The notes: generated by a model from the sequence alone, not told the origin. A stretch of 64,000 nt of DNA from Zoroaster sp. YZ-2022 (GCA_029582265.1 CM055816.1:94227588-94291587), one strand, 5' to 3'. Counted from the stretch's first letter, positions 11,511-22,429 are shown. Translations and numbers: made by a program.

Positions 11511-12840
11511 TTTACTGAAAGTTACATGTATTTCTGAAATAAAACAGATCGGAGCTACAAAAGTGTCTGTCTTTGATAACCCAAGTTACAATTGTACGAT
11601 GCACAAAAGAAAGCCCTATGCCTGTGCATGTTTCCTCACATGGCAGCATTTGCGCATGTTTCATTCACGTAATGTAACACGTTGTCCACTGCCTTATCTC
11701 TGACATCGAACAACCGTTTACATCAGGTCCCTGTATTCTCATAACAAGCTATAAATTACCCAATCATAATCGGCATGCACTTGCCCCACTAATCTAATAA
11801 CTAGCTGTGAACAATAGGCAAACATTCTCTTTTGTGCTGCTGGTTTGATAAGTTGTTTGAAGCAGCTGCTGCCAGGCCCTTTGCAGTCTTAAAGATTGGA
11901 TACAATGTATCACAAACAGTTGGAGAAAAGTGTATGGAAAATGTCCGTAAAATACTACAAAGGCTTTATTGGAGTGTAATCTCTTGAATTTAAAGATAAT
12001 TGTCTGTAAAAGTGTAAACCTGACATTTTTCAAGAGTGACAGATTTCTGTTCACAATGCTCATAATGTTAAGTCCGAATTTTAAAAAGTCGTTTTCGGTA
12101 ATTGAAACCGGTAAATGGAACCAGGTAATGCACCATGACCACCATTCGTTTGCGTAATAATTATGTGGGACAGTTACTGCATCGTGCGTCCCAATCAAAT
12201 CATCAGCCAGAGTTCACGTGAGTCACGTTCCATGTGACTATGTCATAGTATAAACACGTGACTAAGTTTATTCATGCATAATATACCGTGGAGAATAAAA
12301 CCATGTGATTGTGACACGTCATTTGCACTTTGGAAAATGTGACCGAGTTTGGATTGTACTTACAGTATTTTAAATAACGTCACGTGGTTTATCAAGAGTA
12401 GTGTACAGGTGTGTTTGTTTTGTCACGAGACAAGAGTCCCAGCATGGTATAATAGAATAGTGTCCTCATCCCCAACTTTGATCAAGCCGCTCCATGCTTT
12501 GATTTATTTCATGACTAATGCTAATGTGAGCACAGAGCACCTGCAATTACTGCAAATGTTATTTTGTTGTCGATTTTTAAGGTAACGCCCATATTCTGAA
12601 TATATATTTAAATATGCATGATATAATGTACTCGCACATGGTGCGCCAACCAGTCGCAGACCACCATGGCTAGACAGTGAGACGTACATGTAAACATTGT
12701 GTACACATTGTTGGATCAAGTACCCCATTCAATCCCCAACACTTAATCCGTCTGAATAGATTTCTTTTGAGTGGCGGTGGATTTTAAACAACGCCCTGTC
12801 AGGCGGTTCCTTTGTGACAGTAGGCTTACCACAGAAGTAG
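11511..12840. other. Intronic or intergenic, no gene recognised
   Basis: Mostly unique-looking sequence. Frames of over 100 codons on the minus strand (11794-12198) have no recognisable domain and atypical composition, so they are not called. A cluster of CACGTG-like sites is listed separately. Confidence 0.4.
12210..12385. promoter_or_regulatory. Cluster of CACGTG-type sites
   Basis: Within about 175 bases there are TTCACGTGAGTCACG, CATGTGAC, AACACGTGAC, CATGTGAT, GACACGTCAT and CGTCACGTGG. CACGTG(A) is the E-box bound by bHLH-leucine-zipper factors such as USF, MITF/TFE and MYC. Density alone suggests a possible enhancer inside the CEP57-like intron. There is no independent support. Confidence 0.25.
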
Positions 12841-13076
12841 TTCGATTTTTTTTTCTCTGTTCTCTGTCTTCCTAAGTTTTTTCCATGGAATTTCTGACCC
12901 GACTGACAATCGAGGATTTTTTTTTTAATCGCGATATATTTTTTTTCTTCGCGATATATTTTTTTTCATCGCGATTTGCCAATATCTCGATAATTTGAAA
13001 AGTTCTCGATATCATAATCGAATAAAAAAAAATATTGCGATATTCAATATTATTGTATCATCGCCCAAGCCTAATG
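12840..13076. mobile_element. Decayed hAT-type MITE (right part)
   Basis: Long T runs alternate with ATCGCGATATATT and TCGATATC motifs and end in ATCGCCCAAGCCTA. This matches the right half of the better-preserved element at 21407-21825 (end ATCGCCCAAGCTTA). The left end is not clear. Confidence 0.6.
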
Positions 13077-13127
13077 TGCAAATCTGCTATGTTTGGCATC
13101 AGGAAAATACATGTAGGATAGATTTTG

Positions 13128-13615
13128 CAATTTCTTGATAAGGATACTGCCATCAGACTAGTGCATACTTTTGTCACATCACGTCTACCTATGGTTTACC
13201 AGAGTGAAATTGTCAAGCTCCAGCATACGTGCAGAATATGGCTGCCCGTCTTGCCCTGCATTTGTCTAGAAGAACACCAATTCTCTGTCAGCTACATGTA
13301 CATTGGCTACCGGAGAGGCAAAGACTAGCATTTAAAATCCTGCTCATTACTTATAAGGCAGTGTACATGTATATATGCACCGAGTTACATAACTGATCTG
13401 ATTGAGCTTTATACACCATCCCGATGCCTTAGATTCTCAAATGAAATCCATCTTGTGCCGAGCACCAGATCATCCACTAAATTCTACAGTGACAGATCAT
13501 TTTGTCAAGCTGCAACCCAACTGTGGAACAGCCTTCCTGTCAGCATCCGCATCCTTGAACATTTTTAAGTCTCATCTCAAGATGCATTTATTTAATTGCA
13601 CATAGAGCGCCTTTA
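13128..13615 (+). pseudogene. LINE reverse-transcriptase C-terminal relic
   Basis: Shifting plus-strand frames give FLDKDTAIRLVHTFVTSRL, then NMAARLALHLSRRTPI, HWLPERQRLAFKILLITYKA and finally a QLWNSLP/IR segment. This order is the conserved end of many non-LTR (CR1/L2/Jockey-like) retrotransposon ORF2 proteins, where H-W-L-P-V..R+.FK+LLLTYKA precedes A..LWN.LP..IR. Several frameshifts and stops are present, so it is dead. Insertion within the CEP57-like intron is consistent with a neutral relic. Confidence 0.8.
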
Positions 13616-13724
13616 TAAATAAATATACTTGTTTGTATTATTATATATAGAGCTGGATGCTGATGATCTTGGCTGAGGGTGAAAAAAAAAGTCTCTGTCA
13701 GCATTTTTAATTTTCTTCTTTTTT

Positions 13725-13985
13725 GTGTGCTATGAAACGATGTCCAATTGCAGCCAAAATTGCTGGATTGATAGGAATTCTGCCTTGCTGTGCTTTAAAC
13801 GACTTGTGAGGCCTCTCTTAGCCACTATACTTTGTACACGTATGGGAAATTTGGTCCCCGCGTATACAATGTATCACGTATTTCCTTGTTGGGGGGGGGA
13901 AAAAAGATGGCCAAAAAAAAAAAAAAAAAAGCGTGTCACCACACCGATTTTGAAGCCGACTGATGACCAGAAACCAGAGACATTT
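13725..13985. repeat. Dispersed repeat, copy 1 of 3
   Basis: GCTATGAAACGATGTCCAAT through GGGAAATTTGGTCCCCGCGT to GATTTTGAAGCCG matches 30287-30650 and 62177-62545. In all copies a homopolymer or short tandem repeat interrupts at the same internal place: here a G run and an A run around 13891-13930. The family is unidentified. Confidence 0.75.
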
Positions 13986-14091
13986 TGGGGGGCCTTAAAT
14001 AGGTTTTATTTAAATCTTTTTAAGGACTTTCACTTGTTAACTTTGTACTGTTTTCTTGTTAAGTACTGTGCAAGAGGCACTGTATAAATGC

Positions 14092-14092
<1 letters not shown>

Positions 14093-14128
<36 letters not shown>
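14093..14128. repeat. (ATT)n microsatellite
   Basis: About twelve uninterrupted ATT units following CTTTATT. The ATT run after TATAAATGC resembles the tail of a SINE or LINE 3' end. Confidence 0.9.
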
Positions 14129-14130
<2 letters not shown>

Positions 14131-14560
14131 TGGGTATACAAGGGCATAATATTATGTACATCAGGCCGGCCTGGGTTTTTAATGTGTTTTGAGGGGAAAT
14201 TATGGCCACTCATCTGGGTTAGGCTGGTGCCTGCATGATGTTCCCATAGTTTTGTGGTACATGTATTTTGGTGTGATCTGTGTATAGTAAGTGCTGCAAT
14301 AACAGCACACTATACTAATAATGACCAGATTTTGACAACCTACAAAGAGAAGTGGTGCAAGTTGGTTCAAATTTCACATTGTGTGATGGTGAAATTAAAA
14401 ATATGCAAGGGTTTCCATCATGGGAGTCAACAATCTTTAAAATTCTACCATCAGTTTGAAGTAATAGTAAAAAGTAATCAAGTATAGGTTTAACTTTAGG
14501 CCTTTTAATACAAAAAAGTTCATGACTTCTAGTCCTACAAGTTTCAGAGATGCTCATTTG

Positions 14561-15007
14561 TCATCTCTCTTCAGCAGCCTTGTCCTTCTCAAACTTGTTT
14601 CTGTCAGTAAACGTAGCAAGATCCAGCATATCCTGAGTTACAATGTAGTTTCTGTACTTGTCGGTCCACCTGGTGACATTTTGCAAGAATTTATCTTGCC
14701 GTTTCTCACTGTGCAGTGTGCACTCCAGAAAACCTTCTGTTCTCAGTGAATTACATAAATCCAGGTAAAACTTGTAGCTTTGCATGGTGAACAGGATAAG
14801 ACTAATTGCGGTGACATCATGTGAAATCCAAACCAGCTTTAGTCTGGAAACACTGCCAATAGTCGCTGGATCACAATGTAAAATGCATTTATACAGGGGT
14901 GATTTTTCGACTAAATCGCTGTCTTCAGTATCTGCCATGTTGATCAACAATGTTATCTCCAACCCTTTTCCCAATGTGGAGAGCATACAATATATGATCC
15001 CCTTCAA
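14561..15007 (-). CDS. Hypothetical minus-strand reading frame, 148 codons
   Basis: I do not recognise this protein. It has fairly natural composition, with a C-terminal half including TRWTDKYRNYIVTQDMLDLA, and a possible internal start at MADTEDSDLV. Against it: the part around 14784-14830 matches a dispersed repeat (AAGACTAATTGCGGTGACA, also at 40690 and inverted at 40460). No neighbouring exon was found and no splice sites are clear. It may be a decayed transposon protein or a terminal exon of an unrecognised gene. Confidence 0.25.
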   Translation of the reverse strand: MKGIIYCMLSTLGKGLEITLLINMADTEDSDLVEKSPLYKCILHCDPATIGSVSRLKLVWISHDVTAISLILFTMQSYKFYLDLCNSLRTEGFLECTLHSEKRQDKFLQNVTRWTDKYRNYIVTQDMLDLATFTDRNKFEKDKAAEER

Positions 15008-15224
15008 TAAATCTATACATGTATGCCTGAAGTCAGCTTGCCCAGCATGCCATTGTGTCCACTGTCAATGTCATCAGAGAAAACAAAATGTCTAACAACA
15101 AATCTGCACCCTCGCAAAAATGTGACCATTCCCAATTAAAGCCCTTAAAATGATCAGGAAACATGAGATCAAAACATGATACAAATTTAAAGTGCATGTT
15201 CTTGTACCAAATAGAGGGTAACAT

Positions 15225-16031
15225 ATTTATTTTTTTATTTTTTTATTTGTCACCATGATCACCTTTGACCTTTTGGATCTTCCCCAACCCATGGAGGAAG
15301 AATGTCTTGGAAAAAATTAAAGTTCACACACTGACACAAGGTGGACAGGTAAAGCATTGCTTCAGAGGGCTTGATAAAAAAGGGAACAATAGTCCTCAGA
15401 AGGAAATCTCATAGTAGTTGGAAGCTATTTGTGTACAAATCCTATGGGACCTACTCAAGAAAGTTAAAGTCCAACAACGATGGGAAAAGTAGAGGGGAAC
15501 AATGGAAGTACAGTAATACCGACATATGTGGGTATGTCTACCCATAAAAACTGAGGACGTTTAACAAAAGGGAACAAGAGGTCCTTAGTTGTCGGCCATG
15601 TTCATGGTTGGTATTTGTGTACAAAACCAATGGGATGTTGCTAAACTGTCCAATAACAAACACACAATCACACAGAGTGAAAACATCCTCTCTAAGCAAG
15701 AATCCACAAAGCAGCCAGGAGCAGAAGTGTATATTTAACAATTTAGAAAAAAGTTGTTTTTTTTTATTTAAAAAAATAATTAAAAAAATAATAATAATAA
15801 TTAAAATAAAAAAACAGGCCAAGGCTGCAATCATGTGGATTCAGCCCACTCCATCCTACTCCCAAATACACATAACACTAATTTAAACTAACAAACAAAA
15901 TAATACAACAAAAATAAATAAACTCTAAACCCTAAATCTAAAACCCACTGTACATGCTGGATTTATATTGTACATTAAGTACATTATGATTTCTAGAGTT
16001 ATGTGTTACAAATGATATTTATTTCTCTTAG
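15225..16031. other. AT-rich intronic stretch
   Basis: Contains T-rich (15228-15248) and A/AAT-rich (15755-15810) low-complexity runs. A few lines resemble repeated GGGAACAA..GTCC..AG phrases at 15380-15600. No exon is supported until the acceptor at 16031. Confidence 0.45.
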
Positions 16032-16273
16032 AACTAAAGAGTCAACTTGCTGATGCTGAAACTCGCAGTGAGTTGTTGGAGAAACAACTGGAGTATATGA
16101 GGAACATGGTACGTTGTGCTGAACAGGAAAGAAATAAGGCACTGAAACAACAAGAGCTACAAAGCACACAACAGGCACAGATTACAAGTGAAAAAGTCAA
16201 CAGTCAGGGAGTTAAGCTACATAGTTTGGAAAAAGAGTATGAAGAATTGAAGATTACACAGGCAGTGGCTGAG
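16032..16273 (+). CDS. CEP57-family exon (coiled coil, second part)
   Basis: The acceptor is TTTCTCTTAG and the donor GAG/GTATGT. It joins in phase to the exon ending at 9258 and encodes 81 codons (the first shared across the junction). SQLADAETRSELLEKQLEYM and RNMVRCAEQERNKAL strongly recall the CEP57 segment with LLEKQLEYMRNM, the best landmark of the family. The exon continues as a heptad coiled coil through LEKEYEELKITQAVAE and ends in phase 0, where vertebrate CEP57 continues with a further coiled coil. No continuation was found from 16274 to the gap at 17072, nor later in the window. The gene is thus partial here. Confidence 0.9.
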
Positions 16274-16734
16274 GTATGTAAAGTAATGACCACATCACCT
16301 ACATTGCTGGAGGAAAATGCAATATATTTTTCAATCTTCACAATCATCAATAATGAAGAGTTTATGTTCTTTAGTTCAGGGATATATGATTTTTTCATAA
16401 TGTTTGATTTGATTTACATGTACATTGTAATTTTATATTCTCCAAACTGTAACTTCCAGTTCAATCGCATGACTGTCAATACTTCCCCAAATTGTTTTAA
16501 TTAATTTGATCATAAACTGTGCTAAATTTTATAAAATTAAGTTTAAAAAAATAAACATTTATAAAAATCTCATAAAGTTTCCCCTATTAATAAAAAAATA
16601 ATAATAATCAGAAAAACCAACAAAATTACAAGGTGAACAAGTCAGCACTAGGTTGGTCAATGTAGATAGTTCTTGCACATACCTTGGCCTTTTCTATTTT
16701 AAGTAATGCCTCTCCAAATTGCTTGTGATCATGG
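16274..16734. other. Sequence after the CEP57-like exon, no feature
   Basis: AT-rich; short AAT/ATA runs near 16540-16610. No further coiled-coil exon recognised. Confidence 0.45.
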
Positions 16735-17022
16735 CTAACCGACTCGGCGAGTGGTTTGGTACATTACATGCAGTGCTGGTACTAGGCCCAGGCTCCTTGG
16801 TAGATGTAGATCTTGACGTCGTACTCGTCTAGTCAACTTTGACGTTGGTACTGCTCCCAGATTGAATCTAACTTGAATCCCCAGACTTTTCTTCATTGAA
16901 ACATTTTTATCAATGGAATCTTCAGTAAAATGGGCCGAGCATATTTTTGACAACTCCAACAGAGTGAAATCAGAACCAGTGATGTTTACAAAGCAAAACC
17001 ATTCCCCACGAGTCGCTAAATT
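16735..17022 (-). pseudogene. THAP-type zinc-finger fragment at the gap edge
   Basis: On the minus strand an open frame reads FVNITGSDFTLLELSKICSA followed by HFTEDSID, a basic LGIQVRFNLG and AVPT, then a stop at 16735. ICSAHF and the final AVPT are hallmarks of the C-terminal half of a THAP (C2CH) DNA-binding domain. The N-terminal half with its C..C pair would lie toward the N gap at 17072. THAP domains occur in host factors and in P-element-type transposases; which applies cannot be told. Confidence 0.55.
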
Positions 17023-17071
17023 TTGGGGGAACTACAGCTAAAATACATACGGATTTTTACCGAATTGTTTT

Positions 17072-17571
17072 NNNNNNNNNNNNNNNNNNNNNNNNNNNNN
17101 NNNNNNNNNNNNNNNNNNNNNNNNNNNNNNNNNNNNNNNNNNNNNNNNNNNNNNNNNNNNNNNNNNNNNNNNNNNNNNNNNNNNNNNNNNNNNNNNNNNN
17201 NNNNNNNNNNNNNNNNNNNNNNNNNNNNNNNNNNNNNNNNNNNNNNNNNNNNNNNNNNNNNNNNNNNNNNNNNNNNNNNNNNNNNNNNNNNNNNNNNNNN
17301 NNNNNNNNNNNNNNNNNNNNNNNNNNNNNNNNNNNNNNNNNNNNNNNNNNNNNNNNNNNNNNNNNNNNNNNNNNNNNNNNNNNNNNNNNNNNNNNNNNNN
17401 NNNNNNNNNNNNNNNNNNNNNNNNNNNNNNNNNNNNNNNNNNNNNNNNNNNNNNNNNNNNNNNNNNNNNNNNNNNNNNNNNNNNNNNNNNNNNNNNNNNN
17501 NNNNNNNNNNNNNNNNNNNNNNNNNNNNNNNNNNNNNNNNNNNNNNNNNNNNNNNNNNNNNNNNNNNNNNN
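17072..17571. other. Assembly gap, 500 N
   Basis: Exactly 500 undetermined bases, a fixed-size placeholder. The true distance and even the adjacency of the flanks are unknown. Missing CEP57-like exons and the THAP N-terminus could be here. Confidence 1.
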
Positions 17572-17756
17572 ATAACAGCTTATTGAACATTTATTACATC
17601 TACTGTTCATTTCATTTCATCCACCTCATTTATTTGTCTACTTATTTTGAAATTGACTGCATTTATTATTCTTGTGTTACTTTGATGTGTTGATGAAGTG
17701 GAAAATACATGTTTACTTTATAATCGTATATGCATTCTGGCACTGTTCCTTTTTAG

Positions 17757-17851
17757 GTGTTCAGGCGTGTGTCCGAACACCTATTGTTTTACGTTTTTTA
17801 CTTCTTCTTCTTCTTCTTCTTAGGTGTTCGAGCACGCAGCGCGAACACCTA
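17757..17851. repeat. Paired AGGTGTTC...GAACACCT hairpins
   Basis: Two short inverted repeats stand side by side, each followed by TATT: one beginning AGGTGTTCAGGCGTG at about 17756 and ending CCGAACACCT, the other beginning AGGTGTTCGAGCACG at about 17822 and ending GCGAACACCT. A TTC repeat separates them. They look like tandem terminal palindromes of an interspersed repeat. A related CTCGAACACCCTGAG lies at 26512. Confidence 0.7.
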
Positions 17852-17858
17852 TTATTTA

Positions 17859-18799
17859 ATACTGTTTTCTTTTTTGTTTACTTCTTCTCAGTGGCGATTG
17901 TCCGGTAACAAAGGCATCCTTGCTAAGCATATACAGCCTTCAAACTTAACACATGAACAGAACATAACAAGCTGACGAAACCAAATCAACTTGATGCCAT
18001 TTTTCTATCACCGGAATGTTTTTTTCGAGGCATTTTTCGAACTAAAACAAAAAAGCAGACGACGAAACGAAAATTAACAAAAAGCTTACACTTTTCCCAA
18101 TTGACGCACCTCGCATTTTTTGGAATCCTTCGTGTTACCACTGTGCATTAGTATTTTCAATTGGTGGCAATTTCGCAGGCGGGAAACTGCAATGTGTCAC
18201 TTCGCGCTGTATCCGAAAATCATATACAGTCACTTCGCGCTGCAGTGGATATCATGTCGCGACACGTCGGTGCAATCCTATCATTGAACTGTCTTTGTTG
18301 CATGGTTTCGTGTCACAGTATCTTTGTAAGTAGAACAAATAACATTATTCTTAACAGTCATACACTGTTGGCACGAACAGACATTTGTAGAAAAACCTAT
18401 TTAGTTTCGCGTTTTGATGCTTGCCAAAAAGTTATATATTTCGTGTGGGTCCTCAGTGTTGTTTTGCATCGGTCATGGATATTGTGGGGGAGTCAAGGTA
18501 CATGACTACCAGTATAGCTGAGCCAAAAATGAGGAAAAATGCTTATTACTAGGATTGATAGACCATCGATCAACTATGGAGAAGGCATAGACTGAACAAA
18601 CCGGTGCTTAGCAGCATCTACCTGGACATGGTGGATTCTGGGTATCTTAATCATGATCAATATTAATTTGCATTGCCATCGGTAGACATAACAATGAATT
18701 AACATGATGTACATGTGTACATAATGAACACAATCATGACAATGTCCCTTCTATTTTGGTTTAGATTCTTATATCAAACATTTTTATTTGGTTGGGACA
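17859..18799. other. Unassigned sequence before duplication copy A
   Basis: No gene recognised. Repeated CACTTCGCGCTG phrases at 18199 and 18231 are a short direct repeat. The homology to copy B begins only after this stretch. Confidence 0.4.
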
Positions 18800-19607
18800 C
18801 ATGCCTAATGTCCAAATTAATTTGTCAAAAGTGCTTTTTATCTTAGAAAAAAAAAATTATAAAACAAATTATTGAAAAATTCAAGAAGTTACCATGACAT
18901 AACTTTATGAAACACGAGGGAGCACCTATTTTTAATAAATTTTCACAGATTTTCACATACATTTTCAAGAGAGATCTAATGTTAAAAGTGTTACAGGGTT
19001 GAAGTTAATGTTCATTATCAAATACCAATGATGAACATTTCATTTTTAGTTTTAATAGTTGTTTATTACAAAAATTAAGGTTTAGTATAATTTGTTATTA
19101 TTTTTGCTATAGCAGTACTGGCATTTCAGTCCAAGAGAAGGGTGTATCTGATAACCACCTTTCCAATCCATGTCAGTTAAACAACATTTATTTAAATCTA
19201 AGCCCTTACTCCTATTTTCAATCTTAAATCTTTTTTTGAAAGGACAGAAACATCTTGCAACTTCAGCTATGCAGAATTGATGCTGGGTGTGATTTTCGAC
19301 ATAATGAAGCACCAGTCGTCAGTCAATGGAATTGGTAATTTGGGCCCCTTATGTTGTTATTGCTTGTTTGCCCCTCCCTTCCCAGTTTTTGAATTCTATA
19401 GTGCTGCAATGATAGACCAAATAATTTTTGAAAAAAACAAATGTGTTGGTTCATCACCAGTGGCAGTACATGCCATCACCAAGACCTTGGGGAGGGCAGA
19501 CATTTTATTCCCAATTACCGATTCCAATGACAACCCTGAATATCACCCATTCTGAACTGTCACTAAATCGTACATACAGAGCGTACATTTTATTATAAAT
19601 GCCAGAT

Positions 19608-19930
19608 TGATTCTGTTTTCTTGTCAACAAAGGATCATGGTTGGGTTCATTTACACTGAAGTCATTTCACTTGTTACATGTGTAAGACCGTGTACACTCA
19701 TTTCTAGATTGTTTACAAGTATAAACAGGTCAACAAAGTGGAGGAGGGAATGTGTAACCACAAAAGTCAAGTTATGAAACCCAACAGACAGTTAAAATAA
19801 ACATGTATTTCATTGCTTTATTGGCAATTTACAAGCATCCATACAACTCTTTGATTATTTCAATGTCTAACAATTTATGTACAAAATGGCATCTGATCTT
19901 TACAGACATTTTGCCAATCATGTGTACAAC
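19608..19930. repeat. R1 repeat, first copy
   Basis: Begins ATTCTGTTTTCTTGTCAAC and runs through TACATGTGTAAGACCGTGTA to GCCAATCATGTG. A second copy lies at 20271-20593 in direct orientation about 663 bases on, and both recur in copy B at about 46652 and 47327. Confidence 0.85.
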
Positions 19931-20270
19931 CTTGAAAAGTAAAAAATCAATGTAGAATTTGTTTTCAAATTTTATAAATAATTTTTTTATTATTTGCAGT
20001 ATAGGTGAAAACAAAGACAGTTTATAAGCATGTCACAATAAGGAGATGCTTGATTACAGTGTTACTATCATTGTCAATTTATCATTATATTTTGTTATAA
20101 ACTTAACCTGAAAGTGAAGTATATTATAAATAAAGATTAAATTTATTTTGTACAAGACTTAATACCAAGAGATAAATACCAATGTTGGCTTCATTTAAAT
20201 CTAAAATTGAAAGGTTTTCCATAAACAAAGTGAAAAGGCAACCAATTATCAGATTTGATCCAGTGGATAT

Positions 20271-20593
20271 ATATTCTGTTTTCTTGTCAACAAAGAATCA
20301 TGGTTGGGTTCATTTACACTGAAGTCATTTCACTTGTTACATGTGTAAGGCCATGTACACTCATTTCTAGATTGGTTACAAGTAGGTTAAACAGGTCAAC
20401 AAAGTGGTTTCAATTGATTGTGGGGGAGGGAAGTGTATAACCACAAAGTCAAGTCATGAAACCCAACAGAGTTAAAATAAATATGTATTTCATTGCTTTA
20501 TTAGCAATTTATGTACAAATAGCATCTGATCTTTAGGTTGTAATACTGTAGTATGGATGCAGCTACAGACATTTTGCCAATCATGTGATTTTT
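20271..20593. repeat. R1 repeat, second copy
   Basis: About 85-90% similar to 19608-19930, with an added GTGGTTTCAATTGATTGTGG segment in its middle and a deletion near its end. It runs directly into the R2 repeat. Confidence 0.85.
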
Positions 20594-20840
20594 CGTACAC
20601 AGACGTGACCCCAATCCGACCTCTCCTTCCGGTCGAAACCGGAAGTTGAAAATTTCAAAAAATCATATCTCATGAACCACAGAAAATATTTTCACAATCT
20701 TTGCATCATCTTAAAGACCTTGAACTATGTCACATTTCTTACACAGACATGACCCAATTTGACCTTTCCTTCCGGTCGAAAACAGAAGTTTAAATGAACA
20801 ACTTTTCCAGAAGTAGCACTGTCTATTGTTGACATATTAT
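20587..20840. repeat. R2 repeat (CGTACACAGACGTGACC), first copy
   Basis: Starts TGATTTTTCGTACACAGACG and contains two internal half-units, each with ACACAGAC.TGACC and CCTTCCGGTCGAAA. The same block is at 24461-24690, and in copy B at about 47718-47965 and 56380-56600. Confidence 0.85.
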
Positions 20841-21276
20841 AATACTTTTTAAGAGTGACAGTTTCAAAATAGTTCATTCCTGGTGATTATTTTCAATAGT
20901 TACCATGTTAATACCTTGACCAACAAAATAAACTATAAACCTAACCACCCCAACTCCATCAAAATCCTGAAAGTGGCACTTTTTTGGAAAAAAATCAGCA
21001 CTGTTTAAAATGGGATCTTAATAATGGAGATTTATCAGATACTTAAAGTAATACTTGTATGTAGTTGCACAAACATAACGTTGTACATGGGCCAAGAATA
21101 TTCAACATTTGGCGGTGTGAATAAGCATGGAAATGATGCTTGTTTTAGGAACTTAAGTAAATTTTCATAGTGTATACAATGAAGATGGATGCTGACCAAT
21201 TTATTTTTAGTTTACATGTATGTATGAATGGATGAATAGCCGACATTCCTAAAATTAATTACCATTTGATTTACAG

Positions 21277-21363
21277 ATTTATGGGTACCACTCTGAGTGG
21301 TACAAATGCTCCATGCCATTTGCAGGGCTGAGAAAAGAAATGAGAAGAAACAGAAACATCAAG
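21277..21363 (+). CDS. Candidate internal exon, unidentified
   Basis: An 87-base open segment is bounded by a good acceptor (TTGATTTACAG) and donor (AAG/GTAGGT). It encodes 29 residues beginning IYGYHSEWYKC and ending RNRNIK. I do not recognise it. In copy B the corresponding stretch (about 53288-53371) carries deletions that break the frame, which may be sequencing error. It could belong to the repeat-embedded gene relic at 22430. Confidence 0.25.
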
Positions 21364-21406
21364 GTAGGTAAATATTGAAAAATTCAATCAAGTTTCAAGT
21401 ATGCAG

Positions 21407-21825
21407 TAAGCTTGGGCGATATCTATTTTTTTTCATCCACGATAATATATCGGCAAACATATATCGCGATTTTCGGTAATATCGCAATTCTTTTTTGCAT
21501 TCATGCATGATTGCTTTAGAGCCGATAACCACAGGTATGTACCCATCTACAAGTGTCACAATAAATTGCAAATTCATTTGCTGAGCGTGTATGTACTCCT
21601 GAAGTAGTTTGCTTTTGTTTCTCATTTCTAAAAGCTCAAAAGACTGTTCTGATTTTGTTTCCACAAAATTTCTGACTTGACTCACAATATCGATTTTTTT
21701 TATCGTGATATATTTGTATTCGCGATTCGCCGATATGCCGATAACTTAAAAAGGTTCTCGATATTGTAATCGAATAACAAAGGTATCGCGATATTCGATA
21801 TTATCGTGTTTATCGCCCAAGCTTA
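21407..21825. mobile_element. hAT-type MITE
   Basis: Inverted ends TAAGCTTGGGCGAT and ATCGCCCAAGCTTA are flanked by the 8-base direct repeat GTATGCAG at 21399-21406 and 21826-21833. The interior near both ends is full of TATCG/CGATA palindromes. The 96-codon minus-strand frame inside has no recognisable transposase motif, so it appears non-autonomous. The same element sits at 53417-53818. Confidence 0.88.
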
Positions 21826-22015
21826 GTATGCAGTAAAATTGTTTCTAGTTATATGTTGCTTTTCGTTTCTTTCTATCTGTTTACCTTGTCTTGTGTGTGT
21901 ACTTTTGTTAATTTTCCTCTCTTTCTGTCTACGATGTCCATTCCCCTTACTCCCTTATTCCTCTATTTCTATTAAATATTTATCATTCTTTCTTCATACA
22001 TATTCAGGTCAAGAT

Positions 22016-22417
22016 GTGGAGTGTCGTGGCCGAGCGGTCTAGCGCACCGAACTCAAGTTCTGGTGTTGCCAGCAGCAGGGTGTGGGTTCGAGTCCCGGTC
22101 GTGAAACTTGTGTCCTTGAGCAAGGTACTTAACCATAATTGCTTCGTCCTTCGGATGGGACGTAAAGCCGTAGGTCCCGTGTGTTGTGTAATGCACGTAA
22201 AAGAACCCAGGATACTTATCGTGAAAGTGTTTCTGGTTTGATTTGGCTGCAAAATTGCGCCACCGCGCTCTCCCATTGTGGGCGCTTTGATTATTCACAT
22301 TATAATTCCTTCTTTACAAATCCCACATCTGGTTGTTTCTCTTTGTTTCAGCGCCTTGAGTACCTTATAGGTAGATACGTGCGCTATATAAGACTTCGTT
22401 ATTATTATTATTATTAT
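22016..22417 (+). mobile_element. tRNA-Leu(CAA)-derived SINE with intact Pol III boxes
   Basis: The A box TGGCCGAGCGG (22027-22037) and B box GGTTCGAGTCC (22085-22095) match consensus exactly. The anticodon-arm equivalent ACTCAAGTTCTGG (CAA at 22054-22056) is that of a leucine tRNA. After the head come CCTTGAGCAAGGTACTTAACC, a body with GTGCGCTATATAAG, and an ATT tail. Being about 400 bp with a body and tail, it is a SINE and not a tRNA gene. Confidence 0.92.
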
Positions 22418-22429
22418 GATGAGGTTAAG

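Noticed and set aside
11794..12198. 134-codon minus-strand frame
   Set aside because: No recognisable motif, no splice context, composition like non-coding DNA.
17023..17610. Reading frames of 177-190 codons across the first gap
   Set aside because: They consist almost wholly of undetermined bases.
22020..22105. Genuine tRNA-Leu(CAA) gene
   Set aside because: Imperfect stems, followed by the shared SINE body and ATT tail, and copied with them.
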